Shown one piece after another: positions 26,065 to 34,572 of a DNA stretch of 64,000 bases. Both the position numbers and the translations under genes were made by a program. The notes under the pieces were generated by a model. That model worked only from the letters and a program-made list of their open reading frames with translations. It did no database searches and was not told the origin of the DNA. Numbering within the stretch: position 1 is the first letter of the stretch; the number at the start of each line of letters is the position of its first letter. The stretch is from assembly GCF_016861605.1 (NCBI RefSeq), contig NZ_BOLM01000006.1, positions 62,001 to 126,000 on the forward strand, read 5' to 3'. The DNA comes from Levilactobacillus wangkuiensis (GTDB taxonomy: Bacteria; Bacillota; Bacilli; Lactobacillales; Lactobacillaceae).

Positions 26065-26080
26065 TGTTTCACATGGAACA
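26065..26080. other. parS-like site, two mismatches
   Basis: TGTTTCACATGGAACA compared with the ParB (Spo0J) site TGTTTCACGTGAAACA. Binding would be weaker than at an exact site. Confidence 0.45.
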
Positions 26081-26158
26081 TTTTTTCGGTTACGGCCCAC
26101 CGCCTCGGCGAATTACGTTATAATTGAGGGACTAAATGCGTTTTTATGGGAGGAAAAC

Positions 26159-26863
26159 ATGGACGACGAAGGTGCACCACTCTTCACATTAGGCATCGGT
26201 CCGGACGGCGAGCCCTGGGTCAAGGCCGCTGCGGCGACGCAAACTATCAAGGATTCGGCTGCCTACAGCACCGCGCTCGGACTCTTGATCAACGAGATGC
26301 GCGACAAGCTCAACCTGACCGATGACAAGGCCTTCCATGCATTCATGGCATTGGCCCTCAAGCAGACACCGGAGAGCCCAGCCCCCCGGCAAAAACCAGC
26401 GACCACCCACGTGACCCTCTCCGGTAAAAATCTGCGGACGGGCCAGCGGGAAACGCATGATATTGTGTTCGCTGATCTAGTCGACGTGGCCGGCAACGAG
26501 GACGTTGTTTACCTGACGCTCAAAAACACCATGATGGGCATCATCATGAACGACGCCTATCAGGCCACCAAGCTGGCTATGGGCAAGCGCGACTTCAAGT
26601 ATTTTCTCGACGAGGCCAACCTGACCTTTGCCCTCTACGCCTATCCCGCCGACATCAAGGCGCTGCACAATATCTTTGCCTACGCTCGGCAGCATCAGTT
26701 ATTCACCAAGCTCGCGACCGATGAGTACGCGGCAGAAGACGTGCCGGATACGCCCGCTGAGTTCGACAACTTCATGCAGTCGGTCTTCGATGACATGTCA
26801 GCTGACGACCCGGACGATGGCGGTGCGGGTGATAACGTGGTACCCTTTCGACCGAAAGATTAA
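26159..26863 (+). CDS. Hypothetical cytoplasmic protein
   Basis: 234 residues, no family recognised. Acidic overall with a very acidic tail (DDMSADDPDDGG) ending VVPFRPKD. No signal peptide or membrane helix. The ATG at 26159 has GGGAGGA directly before it, and a TATAAT at 26119-26124 gives a short leader; the open frame upstream of the ATG is therefore untranslated. Terminator at 26882. Confidence 0.7.
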   Translation: MDDEGAPLFTLGIGPDGEPWVKAAAATQTIKDSAAYSTALGLLINEMRDKLNLTDDKAFHAFMALALKQTPESPAPRQKPATTHVTLSGKNLRTGQRETHDIVFADLVDVAGNEDVVYLTLKNTMMGIIMNDAYQATKLAMGKRDFKYFLDEANLTFALYAYPADIKALHNIFAYARQHQLFTKLATDEYAAEDVPDTPAEFDNFMQSVFDDMSADDPDDGGAGDNVVPFRPKD

Positions 26864-26881
26864 GTTGAAAATAACCAAAAG

Positions 26882-26928
26882 AATCCCTACCTAACGGCAA
26901 TTGTTCGTCATTAGGTGGGGATTTTAAT
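26882..26928. terminator. Terminator between convergent genes
   Basis: AATCCCTACCTAA pairs with TTAGGTGGGGATT, with T/A runs on both sides. Confidence 0.85.
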
Positions 26929-26935
26929 TTGCCCA

Positions 26936-27871
26936 CTAATCGCCAAATCTAGCCGCAAAGGGCACCATCAGTTTGTCCAACAGCTCATGATTCAACGTAA
27001 CTTGCCACCAGTCCGCTGGTACCGGTTGGTCTGGGTGCGCGACGGACATGAGCGAGCCCGCCACCGTCGCAATGGTATCCACGTCCCCACCCAGATTGAC
27101 CGCGGCCAACAGCCCGGTCCGCAAATCCTGGTAATTTAAGGCCACCCAGACGGCTGCCTCTAGGGTATCCACCACGTAACCCGATGTTTTAATTGCGGAA
27201 ACCGGTAGCTGACCAAAACCGCTCGTAAACAATCGCTGGTAGGCCGACAGCTCCTGTGCCATTACCGGTTCGGCAGCAAACACCGCCAGCACTCGCGCCT
27301 GCACCGTCTTTAGTGCGGTTACTAACGTGTGTCCTTGCAATAGTTCATGGAGGATTTCCAAATAAATGACACTGCCAACGACCGCTCGCGGATGGCCGTG
27401 CGTGACGGTGGTCATGGCAATTGACTGGCGCATGCGCTCATCGATTGGCTGTCGCGCAAGCGTAAATGCCAACGGGGCAATTCGCATCAACGCCCCATTG
27501 CCATTGGCGTTTTCTGATGCATCCCCACACTGGACCGCGGGCACGTGGTTAATGGCATGTTGGCGAACGGCATGGGCACAGGTGCGGCCCACATCAAAGG
27601 TCACCCCCCGCGGCGTCCATTCACCAAACATCATATAGCGTTCAAACTTGTTTAGCAGGTCATCAGCACTCCCCCGTTCCAAAATATTTTGAATTAGGCA
27701 CAGGGTCATCGACGTATCGTCTGACCAACTCCCCATCGGTTGCGACCAGGTTCCTTCACCGGTCATCCCCAGCAACTGATACTGACCCCGCTGTTTCATT
27801 TCCGCCGGGACGCCTAAAGCATCGGCAACGGCCGCCACCCGAAGACTATTTAGAATTTCTGCTTTTTTCAT
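26936..27871 (-). CDS. ADP-ribosylglycohydrolase family protein
   Basis: 311 residues, whole family domain. Metal-site motifs: GSWSDDTSMTLCLI near residue 47 and NLGGDVDTIATVAGSL near residue 262, both diagnostic. Removes ADP-ribose from proteins or small molecules. No ADP-ribosyltransferase or macrodomain gene is adjacent, so the substrate is unknown. ATG after AGGAGGAG. Codirectional with the LysE exporter upstream, but separated from it by a terminator. Confidence 0.88.
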   Translation of the reverse strand: MKKAEILNSLRVAAVADALGVPAEMKQRGQYQLLGMTGEGTWSQPMGSWSDDTSMTLCLIQNILERGSADDLLNKFERYMMFGEWTPRGVTFDVGRTCAHAVRQHAINHVPAVQCGDASENANGNGALMRIAPLAFTLARQPIDERMRQSIAMTTVTHGHPRAVVGSVIYLEILHELLQGHTLVTALKTVQARVLAVFAAEPVMAQELSAYQRLFTSGFGQLPVSAIKTSGYVVDTLEAAVWVALNYQDLRTGLLAAVNLGGDVDTIATVAGSLMSVAHPDQPVPADWWQVTLNHELLDKLMVPFAARFGD

Positions 27872-27931
27872 GGGCTCCTCCTTTGAATCCGAACTATTCT
27901 CCCTCTAATTTACACCTAAAATGGGTAAACA

Positions 27932-27959
27932 AAAACGGTCCCTAGTCTCAGGACCGTTC
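27932..27959 (-). terminator. Terminator of LysE-type gene
   Basis: Minus strand AACGGTCC / GGACCGTT with a T run. Confidence 0.8.
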
Positions 27960-27967
27960 ACTAATTT

Positions 27968-28585
27968 CTAAATCACCATTAATACCACTTGATACAGCAA
28001 GTAGGCCCCGTAAAGCATCACGACAACCCCAGAAATAATGTTGACCCACATCAGGAAACGTTGTGGTAGGCGTTCCTTTAGGAGTCCCAGAATCAGCGTG
28101 ATGCCGAAGAACCAGATGGCCGTGGCTGAAACCACGCCCGAAATAAATGGTGTGACTTGCGTATTGCTCAACGACCCCCGCATCGCTCCGAACATCAGAC
28201 TGGTATCGATAATGGCTTGCGGATTGGCCCAGGTCACGACCCACGCGTTGATCAAGGACTTTTTCATCGGCAACGCCGTGTTGGCGCTCTCTAACTTAAA
28301 GCTCGCCGCCGACCGCAAGATGCCAAACCCAATCCAGATGACCAATAATCCACCCAGAAACATGATGATTAGTTTAAACATTTCGTGGGCACTGATGATC
28401 GCCCCCATGCCGAAGAAACCGGCCAGAGTCAGTGCCGTATCGGCAAACCAGACCATTAACGTGACGGGCCAGGCCCGCTTTAGTGGCTGGTTGATGGCAT
28501 TGTTAAAGACGAATAAATTTTGCATCCCGATGGAGGATACCAAGGCCAGACTCAACAGGAGGCCGCGTAAATAAATCGCTGACAT
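27968..28585 (-). CDS. LysE/ArgO-family amino acid exporter
   Basis: 205 residues with six membrane segments. Family signatures: SIGMQNLFVFNNAI near residue 18 and WANPQAIIDTSLMFGAM near residue 118, matching the LysE/ArgO motif around the Asn-Pro-x-Ala. Exports basic amino acids or related compounds. ATG preceded by GGGAAAGTGGG. The upstream region holds several hairpins that could be a regulatory leader. No LysG/ArgP-type activator is adjacent. Confidence 0.85.
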   Translation of the reverse strand: MSAIYLRGLLLSLALVSSIGMQNLFVFNNAINQPLKRAWPVTLMVWFADTALTLAGFFGMGAIISAHEMFKLIIMFLGGLLVIWIGFGILRSAASFKLESANTALPMKKSLINAWVVTWANPQAIIDTSLMFGAMRGSLSNTQVTPFISGVVSATAIWFFGITLILGLLKERLPQRFLMWVNIISGVVVMLYGAYLLYQVVLMVI

Positions 28586-29005
28586 ATGAACCCACTTTCC
28601 CTCTAGGCCCTTATGCCGCTAGTTGCCCCGAGATTTTTTCAGTATCTGACAAGCATAACAAACCTTCTGTGAAAATTAAAGAAAAACTAGAACTGTCTGA
28701 GGGCTGAATCGTTATTGGCCATACCTTTGGGCCCAAACCAGCGACTATCGCTTTTCTTCTGAATCCCTTCCCAATGACTTGGGGTTTCCTAGTAGCGTCA
28801 GCCAACATCAGCTAGCTTAAATGTTTTCACTTGATTTTAATTGTTTTCTAATCTAAAATTCATTTAAGAGTTCCGTTAATCGTTTCCTTCTAGCCACCAG
28901 CGGAACCATCTAAAACGAGAAAGAATGCGATTAATGTGAAGAACGCAGCATCTAACACCCCATTACTGAAGACCCTTAGTCAACCTAGATGGGAAGTCCC
29001 GTTAT
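28586..29005. other. Divergent intergenic region with hairpin cluster
   Basis: 420 bp. On the side of the exporter gene: the palindrome TTTGGGCCCAAA (28726-28737), GCGACTATCGC (28741-28751) and CCCAA-TGAC-TTGGG (28770-28783) within 60 bases, which on the minus strand would form successive hairpins about 150-200 bases before the exporter start. No known riboswitch is recognised. The part next to the ABC-F gene is AT-rich and may hold its leader. Confidence 0.5.
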
Positions 29006-30499
29006 ATGCCAAAAATTACCTTACACCACCTGACCTTCGGCTTTGATACGAATGCCAGCTTACTCTTTGATCATGTTGAATTATCGTTAGAATCCCAGTG
29101 GAAACTGGGCTTAGTCGGCCGCAACGGCCGGGGAAAGACCACGCTGTTTAATCTGTTGCGGGGGCGCTTACCCTACCAGGGTACCATCACTGGCAACCAG
29201 AACTATGTGTATTTTCCCGCCACCGTCGCTGATCCTAGCCAGTCGGCCACTGCCGTCCTGCAGGCCATTTCACCGGTCGCCGATTGGCAGCTCGAACGTG
29301 AGCTTCGCCAACTCGACCTGGACCCTGCACGGCTCACACAACCCTTTGCCTCGCTCTCCGGTGGGGAACAAACCAAGGCGCTCCTCGCCATTTTATTTGC
29401 TGACGACCAGGCCTATCCGCTGATCGATGAACCCACCAATCACCTCGACCTCCCCAGTCGCCAACGGGTCGCCGCCTACCTGCGGAGCAAGCGCCAGGGC
29501 TTCATCGTCGTCAGCCATGACCGCCACTTTCTCAATCAGGTGACCGACCACACGCTCGCCATCGAACGCCAGCAGGTCATCCTCTACCACGGCAACTTCG
29601 CCGTTTACGAGGAGCAGAAACAGCGCCGCGACGCTTTCGAAGAGGAACGCGATGCACGCTTGAAAAAGGAAGCCGACCGCTTACAACACGTCGCGATTGA
29701 CCGCACCAACTGGGCCAAAATCACCGAAAGCCGCGCCCATGGCAATCCTCACGAGAAAAATAGCGGCTGGGGCGCCGTCGGCAGTAGTACCCTCCCCGCC
29801 AAAATGATGAAACGGGCCCGCAACCTGGAACGCCGCCGTGACCGGGAACTGAAGGCCACCGAGGGGCTCCGCCAAAATATTGAGCATGTGGCCCCCCTCA
29901 CCCTGACGCCCGTCCCGACCCATTACCAGCCACTCCTCCATGTCGCCGACTTCTCGCTGTGGTACGGCGACCGGCAGCTATTTCAACCCATCTCGTTTGA
30001 CCTCGAACAGGGTGACCGGCTGGCCATCATTGGCCCCAACGGTAGCGGCAAATCTTCCTTCCTGCACTATCTGCGGGGGACCTTTGCCGGGACCGCTACC
30101 GGCGTTGCCGAGTTGAAACCGCAGCTGTCCTTGAGCCTGACCCGACAACTTTCAGCGGACAATCAGGGATCACTGACGGCATTTGCCACGGCCCACCACC
30201 TGGACCGCAATGCCTTGTTGAACGCCCTCAAGAAGCTGGGCTTGCCACGCGACGTTTTCCACACCCCCATCGAGCAAATGAGCATGGGGCAACAGAAAAA
30301 GGTCGAGCTCGCCCAATCGCTGATCACGCCGGCCAACCTGTTCATTTGGGATGAGCCGCTCAACTACCTTGACGTCTTCAATCAGGAGCAGCTGACCACT
30401 CTGGTGACCACGGCCGCCCCCACGCTATTATTCGTGGAGCACGACCAACAGTTTGTGACGGACGTGGCAACGCAGGTGATTGAATTAGACCCTAAATAA
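29006..30499 (+). CDS. ABC-F ribosomal protection protein, Lsa type
   Basis: 497 residues: two ABC ATPase domains and no membrane segment, so ABC-F. Domain 1: Walker A GLVGRNGRGKTTL, signature LSGGEQ, Walker B LIDEPTNHLD. Domain 2: Walker A GPNGSGKSS, signature MSMGQQKK, Walker B IWDEPLNYLD. The start TLHHLTFGFDTNASLLFD and the length fit the Lsa/Vga/Msr resistance branch better than housekeeping ABC-F proteins. These displace ribosome-targeting drugs; lincosamide/streptogramin/pleuromutilin protection is inferred, not shown. ATG after GATGGGAAG. Confidence 0.85.
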   Translation: MPKITLHHLTFGFDTNASLLFDHVELSLESQWKLGLVGRNGRGKTTLFNLLRGRLPYQGTITGNQNYVYFPATVADPSQSATAVLQAISPVADWQLERELRQLDLDPARLTQPFASLSGGEQTKALLAILFADDQAYPLIDEPTNHLDLPSRQRVAAYLRSKRQGFIVVSHDRHFLNQVTDHTLAIERQQVILYHGNFAVYEEQKQRRDAFEEERDARLKKEADRLQHVAIDRTNWAKITESRAHGNPHEKNSGWGAVGSSTLPAKMMKRARNLERRRDRELKATEGLRQNIEHVAPLTLTPVPTHYQPLLHVADFSLWYGDRQLFQPISFDLEQGDRLAIIGPNGSGKSSFLHYLRGTFAGTATGVAELKPQLSLSLTRQLSADNQGSLTAFATAHHLDRNALLNALKKLGLPRDVFHTPIEQMSMGQQKKVELAQSLITPANLFIWDEPLNYLDVFNQEQLTTLVTTAAPTLLFVEHDQQFVTDVATQVIELDPK

Positions 30500-30504
30500 T
30501 CGTA

Positions 30505-30535
30505 AAAAGGCTGTGCTTCTGCACAGTCTTTTTGA
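30505..30535 (+). terminator. Terminator of ABC-F gene
   Basis: AAAAAGGCTGTGC pairs with GCACAGTCTTTTT around a TTCT loop. Confidence 0.88.
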
Positions 30536-30615
30536 CTCTAAACTTGTTTTGATGTCCCTTGCTGTAGTATTGACCGCTGACTTCACCTCAATGTGCCAGC
30601 CATCGCCCATTTTCC

Positions 30616-30710
30616 TTCAAGTATACTTAAAGAAATTAGTCATTTACCATAGTTCTTCAAGTATACTTGATAAAAATCGAATTCTCACCATTTCTTCAAG
30701 TATACTTGAA
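30616..30710. repeat. Three 16-bp palindromes spaced 40 and 39 bp
   Basis: TTCAAGTATACTTAAA (30616), TTCAAGTATACTTGAT (30656) and TTCAAGTATACTTGAA (30695), the last extended to a perfect 26-bp palindrome. Centres are 40 and 39 bp apart. They lie in a convergent intergenic region just after the LysR gene stop, not before any visible gene start. Likely protein-binding sites; protein unknown. Confidence 0.8.
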
Positions 30711-30724
30711 GAAATTTCAGCCCC

Positions 30725-31609
30725 CTATTCTCCCAACGTCGTTCGCAATACCGCCAACACTTGTTGCTGGGTTGGTGTCAACACGTGGGAGTCGCGGTAA
30801 ACGATGCTGGCAATAAACTCTGGCTGGGCATCATCCAACAATTCCAGCTGAACCACGTCGTCACGGTGCTGAGCGCCAATCGCTGTCAGGAAGGTCACGC
30901 CAACATTTTGGGCGACTAAGTTCATGATGACGTGGGTGTCGTTGGCCCGGAAGACCACCTCAGGCCGAAAATGATTGCGTCGCGTAAACTGGTTAAAGGC
31001 CGTGTTGTGGACAAAGCTACTATTAAATAGAACAAACTTTTCGTGTCTTAATTCACTAAAGTAAATGCGCTGCCGTTTGGCTAGGGGGTGATCCGCTGCC
31101 ACAAAAATCCGAAACGGTTGCCGGTCAAACGCCTCGGCCACCAACGACTTATAGCTCAACGGCGCCGTGGATCCCAACAATGCTAGGTCTGCCTGACCGT
31201 CCCGCAACGCCTGCCGTAACCACACCGACCCGCCCTCCAGCGTCTGTAGATTGGCCAGCATCCCCTGCGCCTGCAAATGGGCCGCCACCCGCGGAAAGTA
31301 ATGATTTTCAATGATTGGGGGTAGTCCTAATACGGTCTGATCCTGCGTCAGATGCGTGATTTCTTGGTGCGTCAGGTCGAGCTCGGCCAGGATTGCCCGC
31401 GCATGGACCGCCAGCTGCTCACCGCTAGCCGTCACGCCCAAATCGTTATGCGTCCGGTCGCGTAGCACCAATTTGGTCTGAAATTCCGCCTCCAACCGTT
31501 TGATGGCCATGGTAATGGTCGGCTGGGTCACCCCAAAATCTTGCGCGACTTTGGAAAAGTTTTTGGTTTGGGTTAAGTCAGAAAAATAAGCTAGGTCCTT
31601 CGTGTTCAT
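30725..31609 (-). CDS. mleR: LysR-type regulator of malolactic locus (MleR-like)
   Basis: 294 residues. Helix-turn-helix at 15-45 (NFSKVAQDFGVTQPTITMAIKRLE), then a LysR substrate domain. Divergent from the malolactic enzyme gene, the arrangement known for MleR in lactic acid bacteria, so activation by L-malate is inferred. The ATG at 31609 follows GGGGG; a TTG two codons earlier is less suitable. A dyad ACTATA-N15-TATAGT in the shared upstream region is a candidate binding site. The symbol rests on context. Confidence 0.8.
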   Translation of the reverse strand: MNTKDLAYFSDLTQTKNFSKVAQDFGVTQPTITMAIKRLEAEFQTKLVLRDRTHNDLGVTASGEQLAVHARAILAELDLTHQEITHLTQDQTVLGLPPIIENHYFPRVAAHLQAQGMLANLQTLEGGSVWLRQALRDGQADLALLGSTAPLSYKSLVAEAFDRQPFRIFVAADHPLAKRQRIYFSELRHEKFVLFNSSFVHNTAFNQFTRRNHFRPEVVFRANDTHVIMNLVAQNVGVTFLTAIGAQHRDDVVQLELLDDAQPEFIASIVYRDSHVLTPTQQQVLAVLRTTLGE

Positions 31610-31678
31610 TTTCAATCCCCCTAATGTCGGTGTTTATAGATTCATTATAAATTATTTTTATATCAACCGCTATGTTTG

Positions 31679-31705
31679 ACTATAACTAGCTTGGCCAACT
31701 ATAGT
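31679..31705. promoter_or_regulatory. Candidate LysR operator
   Basis: ACTATA (31679-31684) and TATAGT (31700-31705) form a dyad in the divergent mleR-mleS region, containing T-N11-A spacings typical of LysR sites. Confidence 0.5.
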
Positions 31706-31807
31706 AAGACTTGTAAAGTTGAAACGGTGATTGACGTTTAGAATCACTAACAGCTAAATTAACATTCACGAATGAATCATTACTAAATAAACAGCACACA
31801 CCACTTT

Positions 31808-31979
31808 ATGGGTTAAACCTATTTCAGCCGCAGGACCGGTGAAAATGAGCTTAGCCGTGGGAGTGGCCTTAGCGGTTTACCGCTTAGACCACTGCTATCT
31901 TTGAGACGTGACTTTCGGCTCAAAGTAAGTCTGGAGACCGCCCTTTGGCTCCAGGCGGCGCCCACAACGTTTAACCCAT
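31808..31979. repeat. Structured intergenic element, copy B
   Basis: Core blocks as in copies A and C: TTAGCCGTGGGAG, TTAGCGGTTTACCGCTTAGA, CTTTGAGACGTGACTTTCGG, GGAGACCGCC. Here the closing stem is ATGGGTTAAAC (31808-31818) with GTTTAACCCAT (31969-31979). It ends 29 bases before the malolactic enzyme start, so it would lie in that gene's leader or over its promoter. Confidence 0.75.
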
Positions 31980-32008
31980 TAAATTGAAATTTGGAGGAAA
32001 AATAATTT

Positions 32009-33646
32009 ATGAATTCAGCAGCTAGCATTTTAAATAACCCCTTCTTAAACAAGGGTACCGCCTTTACCACAGCCGAACGCCAAGCCCTCGGCCTCGTCGG
32101 CACCCTGCCGAGCCATGTCCAAACGCTGGACGAACAGGCGACTCAGGCCTATGCCCAGTATCAAAGTAAGGCCAACAATCTTGAAAAGCGGCTCTTTTTA
32201 ATGACCATCTTCAATGAAAACCGGACGCTGTTCTTCAAGCTGATGGCCGACCACGTGGTGGAATTCATGCCCATCGTGTACGACCCCACGGTAGCCGACG
32301 CCATCGAAGAATACAGCCACCTGTTCACAGACCCGCAAAATGCGGCCTTCATTTCCGTGGACGACCCCGACAACATCGAAGCAACGCTGAAGAACGCCGC
32401 TGACGGCCGAGACATTCGCTTGGTCGTGGTCACCGATGCCGAAGGAATTCTGGGCATGGGCGACTGGGGCGTCAACGGGGTCGACATCGCCGTGGGCAAG
32501 CTGATGGTGTACACCGCTGCGGCTGGTATCGACCCGGCCCAGGTTCTGCCCGTCAGCATTGATGCCGGAACCAACAATCAAAAATTGCTGGACGACCCGC
32601 TGTACCTGGGGAACCATCATCGTCGCATGGCCGGTGACGACTACCTCGCTATTATTGATAAATTTGTGACCGCCGAACGCAAGCTGTTCCCTGAATCCCT
32701 GCTGCACTGGGAAGACTTCGGTCGTGGCAACGCGCAGGTCATTCTCGACAAATACCAAGACCAATTTCTCACCTTCAACGACGATATCCAGGGGACTGGA
32801 ATGGTCGTGCTCGCCGGCATTCTGGGCGCCCTCAACATTTCTCACGAGTCTATCACCGAGCAAAAATTCGTGACGTTCGGTGCCGGAACCGCCGGCATGG
32901 GGATTGCCAACCAGATTCTCGACGAACTCATGCGGGCCGGCCTGTCCGAGACCGAAGCCCGTAGCCATTTCTACGCCGTCGACCGGCAGGGCCTGTTGTT
33001 CACCGACACCCCTGACCTGACCGCCGCCCAACGGCCGTTCACGCGTGACCGGTCCGAATTTGCTAACGCCGATGAGCTCACGAGCTTAGCCGCCGTAGTC
33101 CACACGATTCATCCGACCGTTCTGATTGGCACGTCGACGCAGCCGGGCACGTTTACCGAGGCCATCGTCAAGGACATGGCTGCCCACACGCCGCGGCCAA
33201 TTATTTTCCCACTGTCTAACCCCACGAAACTCGCCGAAGCAACCGCAGCTGACCTGATCAAATGGACGGACGGCCAGGCACTGATTGCGACCGGGATTCC
33301 TGCCGGCGACGTGGACTACCAGGGCACGACCTACCACATTGGTCAGGGCAATAACGCGCTGATGTACCCTGGCCTGGGCTTCGGCCTGATTGCCGCCACA
33401 GCCAAGGTTTTGAACGGCGAAACGCTCTCCGCCGCCTGCCATGCCCTGGGTGGCCTGGTCGACGCCAGCCAACCCGGTGCCGCGGTCTTACCCCCCGTTG
33501 ACCAACTGACGACCTTCTCCCAGACGCTGGCCGAAATCGTGGCCCAAAGTGTTCTGGACCAGGGCCTGAACAAGGAACCCATTAGTGACGCCAAGCAGGC
33601 CGTGGCTGAAATGAAGTGGACCCCCGGTTACCCTGAAAATAACTAG
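32009..33646 (+). CDS. mleS: Malolactic enzyme
   Basis: 545 residues. Decarboxylates L-malate directly to L-lactate and CO2 with NAD and Mn, giving pH homeostasis and proton motive force. The beginning ([16 protein letters not shown]...RQALGLVG) and [21 protein letters not shown] match lactobacillus malolactic enzymes rather than ordinary malic enzymes. Metal/NAD motifs: [55 protein letters not shown] after GGAGGA. Usually followed by a malate permease gene mleP; none is present here, so malate uptake must be encoded elsewhere. Confidence 0.93.
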   Translation: MNSAASILNNPFLNKGTAFTTAERQALGLVGTLPSHVQTLDEQATQAYAQYQSKANNLEKRLFLMTIFNENRTLFFKLMADHVVEFMPIVYDPTVADAIEEYSHLFTDPQNAAFISVDDPDNIEATLKNAADGRDIRLVVVTDAEGILGMGDWGVNGVDIAVGKLMVYTAAAGIDPAQVLPVSIDAGTNNQKLLDDPLYLGNHHRRMAGDDYLAIIDKFVTAERKLFPESLLHWEDFGRGNAQVILDKYQDQFLTFNDDIQGTGMVVLAGILGALNISHESITEQKFVTFGAGTAGMGIANQILDELMRAGLSETEARSHFYAVDRQGLLFTDTPDLTAAQRPFTRDRSEFANADELTSLAAVVHTIHPTVLIGTSTQPGTFTEAIVKDMAAHTPRPIIFPLSNPTKLAEATAADLIKWTDGQALIATGIPAGDVDYQGTTYHIGQGNNALMYPGLGFGLIAATAKVLNGETLSAACHALGGLVDASQPGAAVLPPVDQLTTFSQTLAEIVAQSVLDQGLNKEPISDAKQAVAEMKWTPGYPENN

Positions 33647-33669
33647 TCTTAGAAATCCACATGCCTTCC

Positions 33670-33697
33670 TTGTATCCTCGCGTCAAAGTCCTATGAT
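33670..33697 (+). promoter_or_regulatory. Promoter of small gene 33721
   Basis: TTGTAT-N16-TATGAT, 24 bases upstream of the start. Confidence 0.5.
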
Positions 33698-33720
33698 TGA
33701 CACCAAGGGAAGGCGTTCAC

Positions 33721-33924
33721 ATGACTCAAGAAGCAGCACTAAAGCTACTAGCAGAAAACGGCTTGGCCCATACACGCGCATCGCTGGCCCGTCTATTGGC
33801 GGACGGCCGGGTCCATGGTAGTGGCGATGCGATTGACGGGGATTCGCTAAGGACCTACATCACTACCTACCGAGGCTTTCAATACAACCGTAACTCGGCA
33901 CTGTTCAGAGGGCCACTGTTGTAA
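33721..33924 (+). CDS. Small hypothetical protein
   Basis: 67 residues, soluble, unrecognised. Residues 3-30 (EAALKLLAENGLAHTRASLARLLADG) look like paired helices of a small DNA-binding fold, but this is weak. Own promoter at 33670, ribosome site GGGAAGG, and a strong terminator directly after the stop support real expression. Confidence 0.6.
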   Translation: MTQEAALKLLAENGLAHTRASLARLLADGRVHGSGDAIDGDSLRTYITTYRGFQYNRNSALFRGPLL

Positions 33925-33963
33925 AAAAAGATTGATCTCAGCGAACTGAGGTCAATCTTTTTT
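33924..33963 (+). terminator. Terminator of small gene 33721
   Basis: AAAAAGATTGATCTCAG pairs with CTGAGGTCAATCTTTTT. Confidence 0.88.
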
Positions 33964-34180
33964 TGGTGCATACTACGTTGTTTGGCGAGAAACAAATAAC
34001 GTTATATCGAACCATTTAAATACTGATATGGAGGGCTTTCAGGCGGTTATTCGCCCCAACTCTGGTACACTGAATTTCGTAGAGAAGTTAATGACGACCG
34101 GCAAATCTAATTGTAAGGGACTGGGGCTTATGACGTGAGTTGTAAGAGCGTTTCACCATACCATGCGAAAGGAGGTTGCC

Positions 34181-34336
34181 TTGTCTTGGATAGCTGTCAC
34201 GTTACTTGACCTAGTTGCTTTTGGCGTTGTTCTGATATCGCTCTGTACTTTATTGGTACATCGATTGACGAGCCTCGTTAAGGCTATCGTTAAGTTACAA
34301 AAGACGTGGCATGAGTTTAAACATCCGGACAAATAA
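34181..34336 (+). CDS. Putative holin-like type I toxin
   Basis: 51 residues starting MSWIAVTLLDLVAFGVVLIS, a single membrane helix followed by a basic tail (LVKAIVKLQKTWHEFKHPDK). Length and layout, with AFG inside the helix, resemble the Hol_Tox/TxpA group of type I toxins. The TTG start is preceded by AGGAGG with a 5-base gap; an ATG at 34163 in frame would add six residues but has no site. A long leader and an opposite-strand RNA sharing its terminator complete the type I arrangement. Too short for ordinary gene finders. Confidence 0.6.
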   Translation: MSWIAVTLLDLVAFGVVLISLCTLLVHRLTSLVKAIVKLQKTWHEFKHPDK

Positions 34337-34378
34337 AAATCGTCCTCTAAACTTTCAACGGGTTTAGGACGATTTTTG
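34334..34378. terminator. Shared terminator of toxin mRNA and antisense RNA
   Basis: AAAAATCGTCC...GGACGATTTTT with TAAAC/GTTTA inside and T runs on both strands. Confidence 0.85.
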
Positions 34379-34452
34379 TTTGCTATAAAACTGTTGGTCG
34401 TGAATAACGACTCTGCCATTGGCGGGGGTGCTCGAACACCTTCGCCTTTGTT
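34337..34452 (-). ncRNA. Predicted antisense antitoxin RNA
   Basis: Minus-strand promoter TTGGGA-N18-TATACT (34488 to 34459) would start an RNA near 34452 that ends at the shared terminator, about 110 bases long. It overlaps the toxin mRNA only at the 3' end, as in txpA/RatA-type pairs. It contains a hairpin GGTG-TTCGAG-CACC. Predicted from sequence only. Confidence 0.5.
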
Positions 34453-34572
34453 GCGTTCAGTATACCATGAGAAGCAGCTGATTCCCAATATTTAAAACCA
34501 CTCTTACTCATCTCGATAACAAATCACCACAAATTTTCCCTTCACTAAGCCTTCACATTTTCAACAACTTCC

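Noticed and set aside
30616-30710. CRISPR-like repeats
   Set aside because: Only three units, each a perfect palindrome with about 24 bp between them, no leader and no cas genes; they read as protein-binding sites.
34414-34440. T-arm-like sequence suggesting a tRNA
   Set aside because: GGTG-TTCGAG-CACC is a simple hairpin inside the predicted antisense RNA; no acceptor or anticodon arms surround it.
34153-34488. Minus-strand open frame of 111 codons opposite the toxin
   Set aside because: No ribosome site; the strand is better explained by a short antisense RNA ending at the shared terminator.
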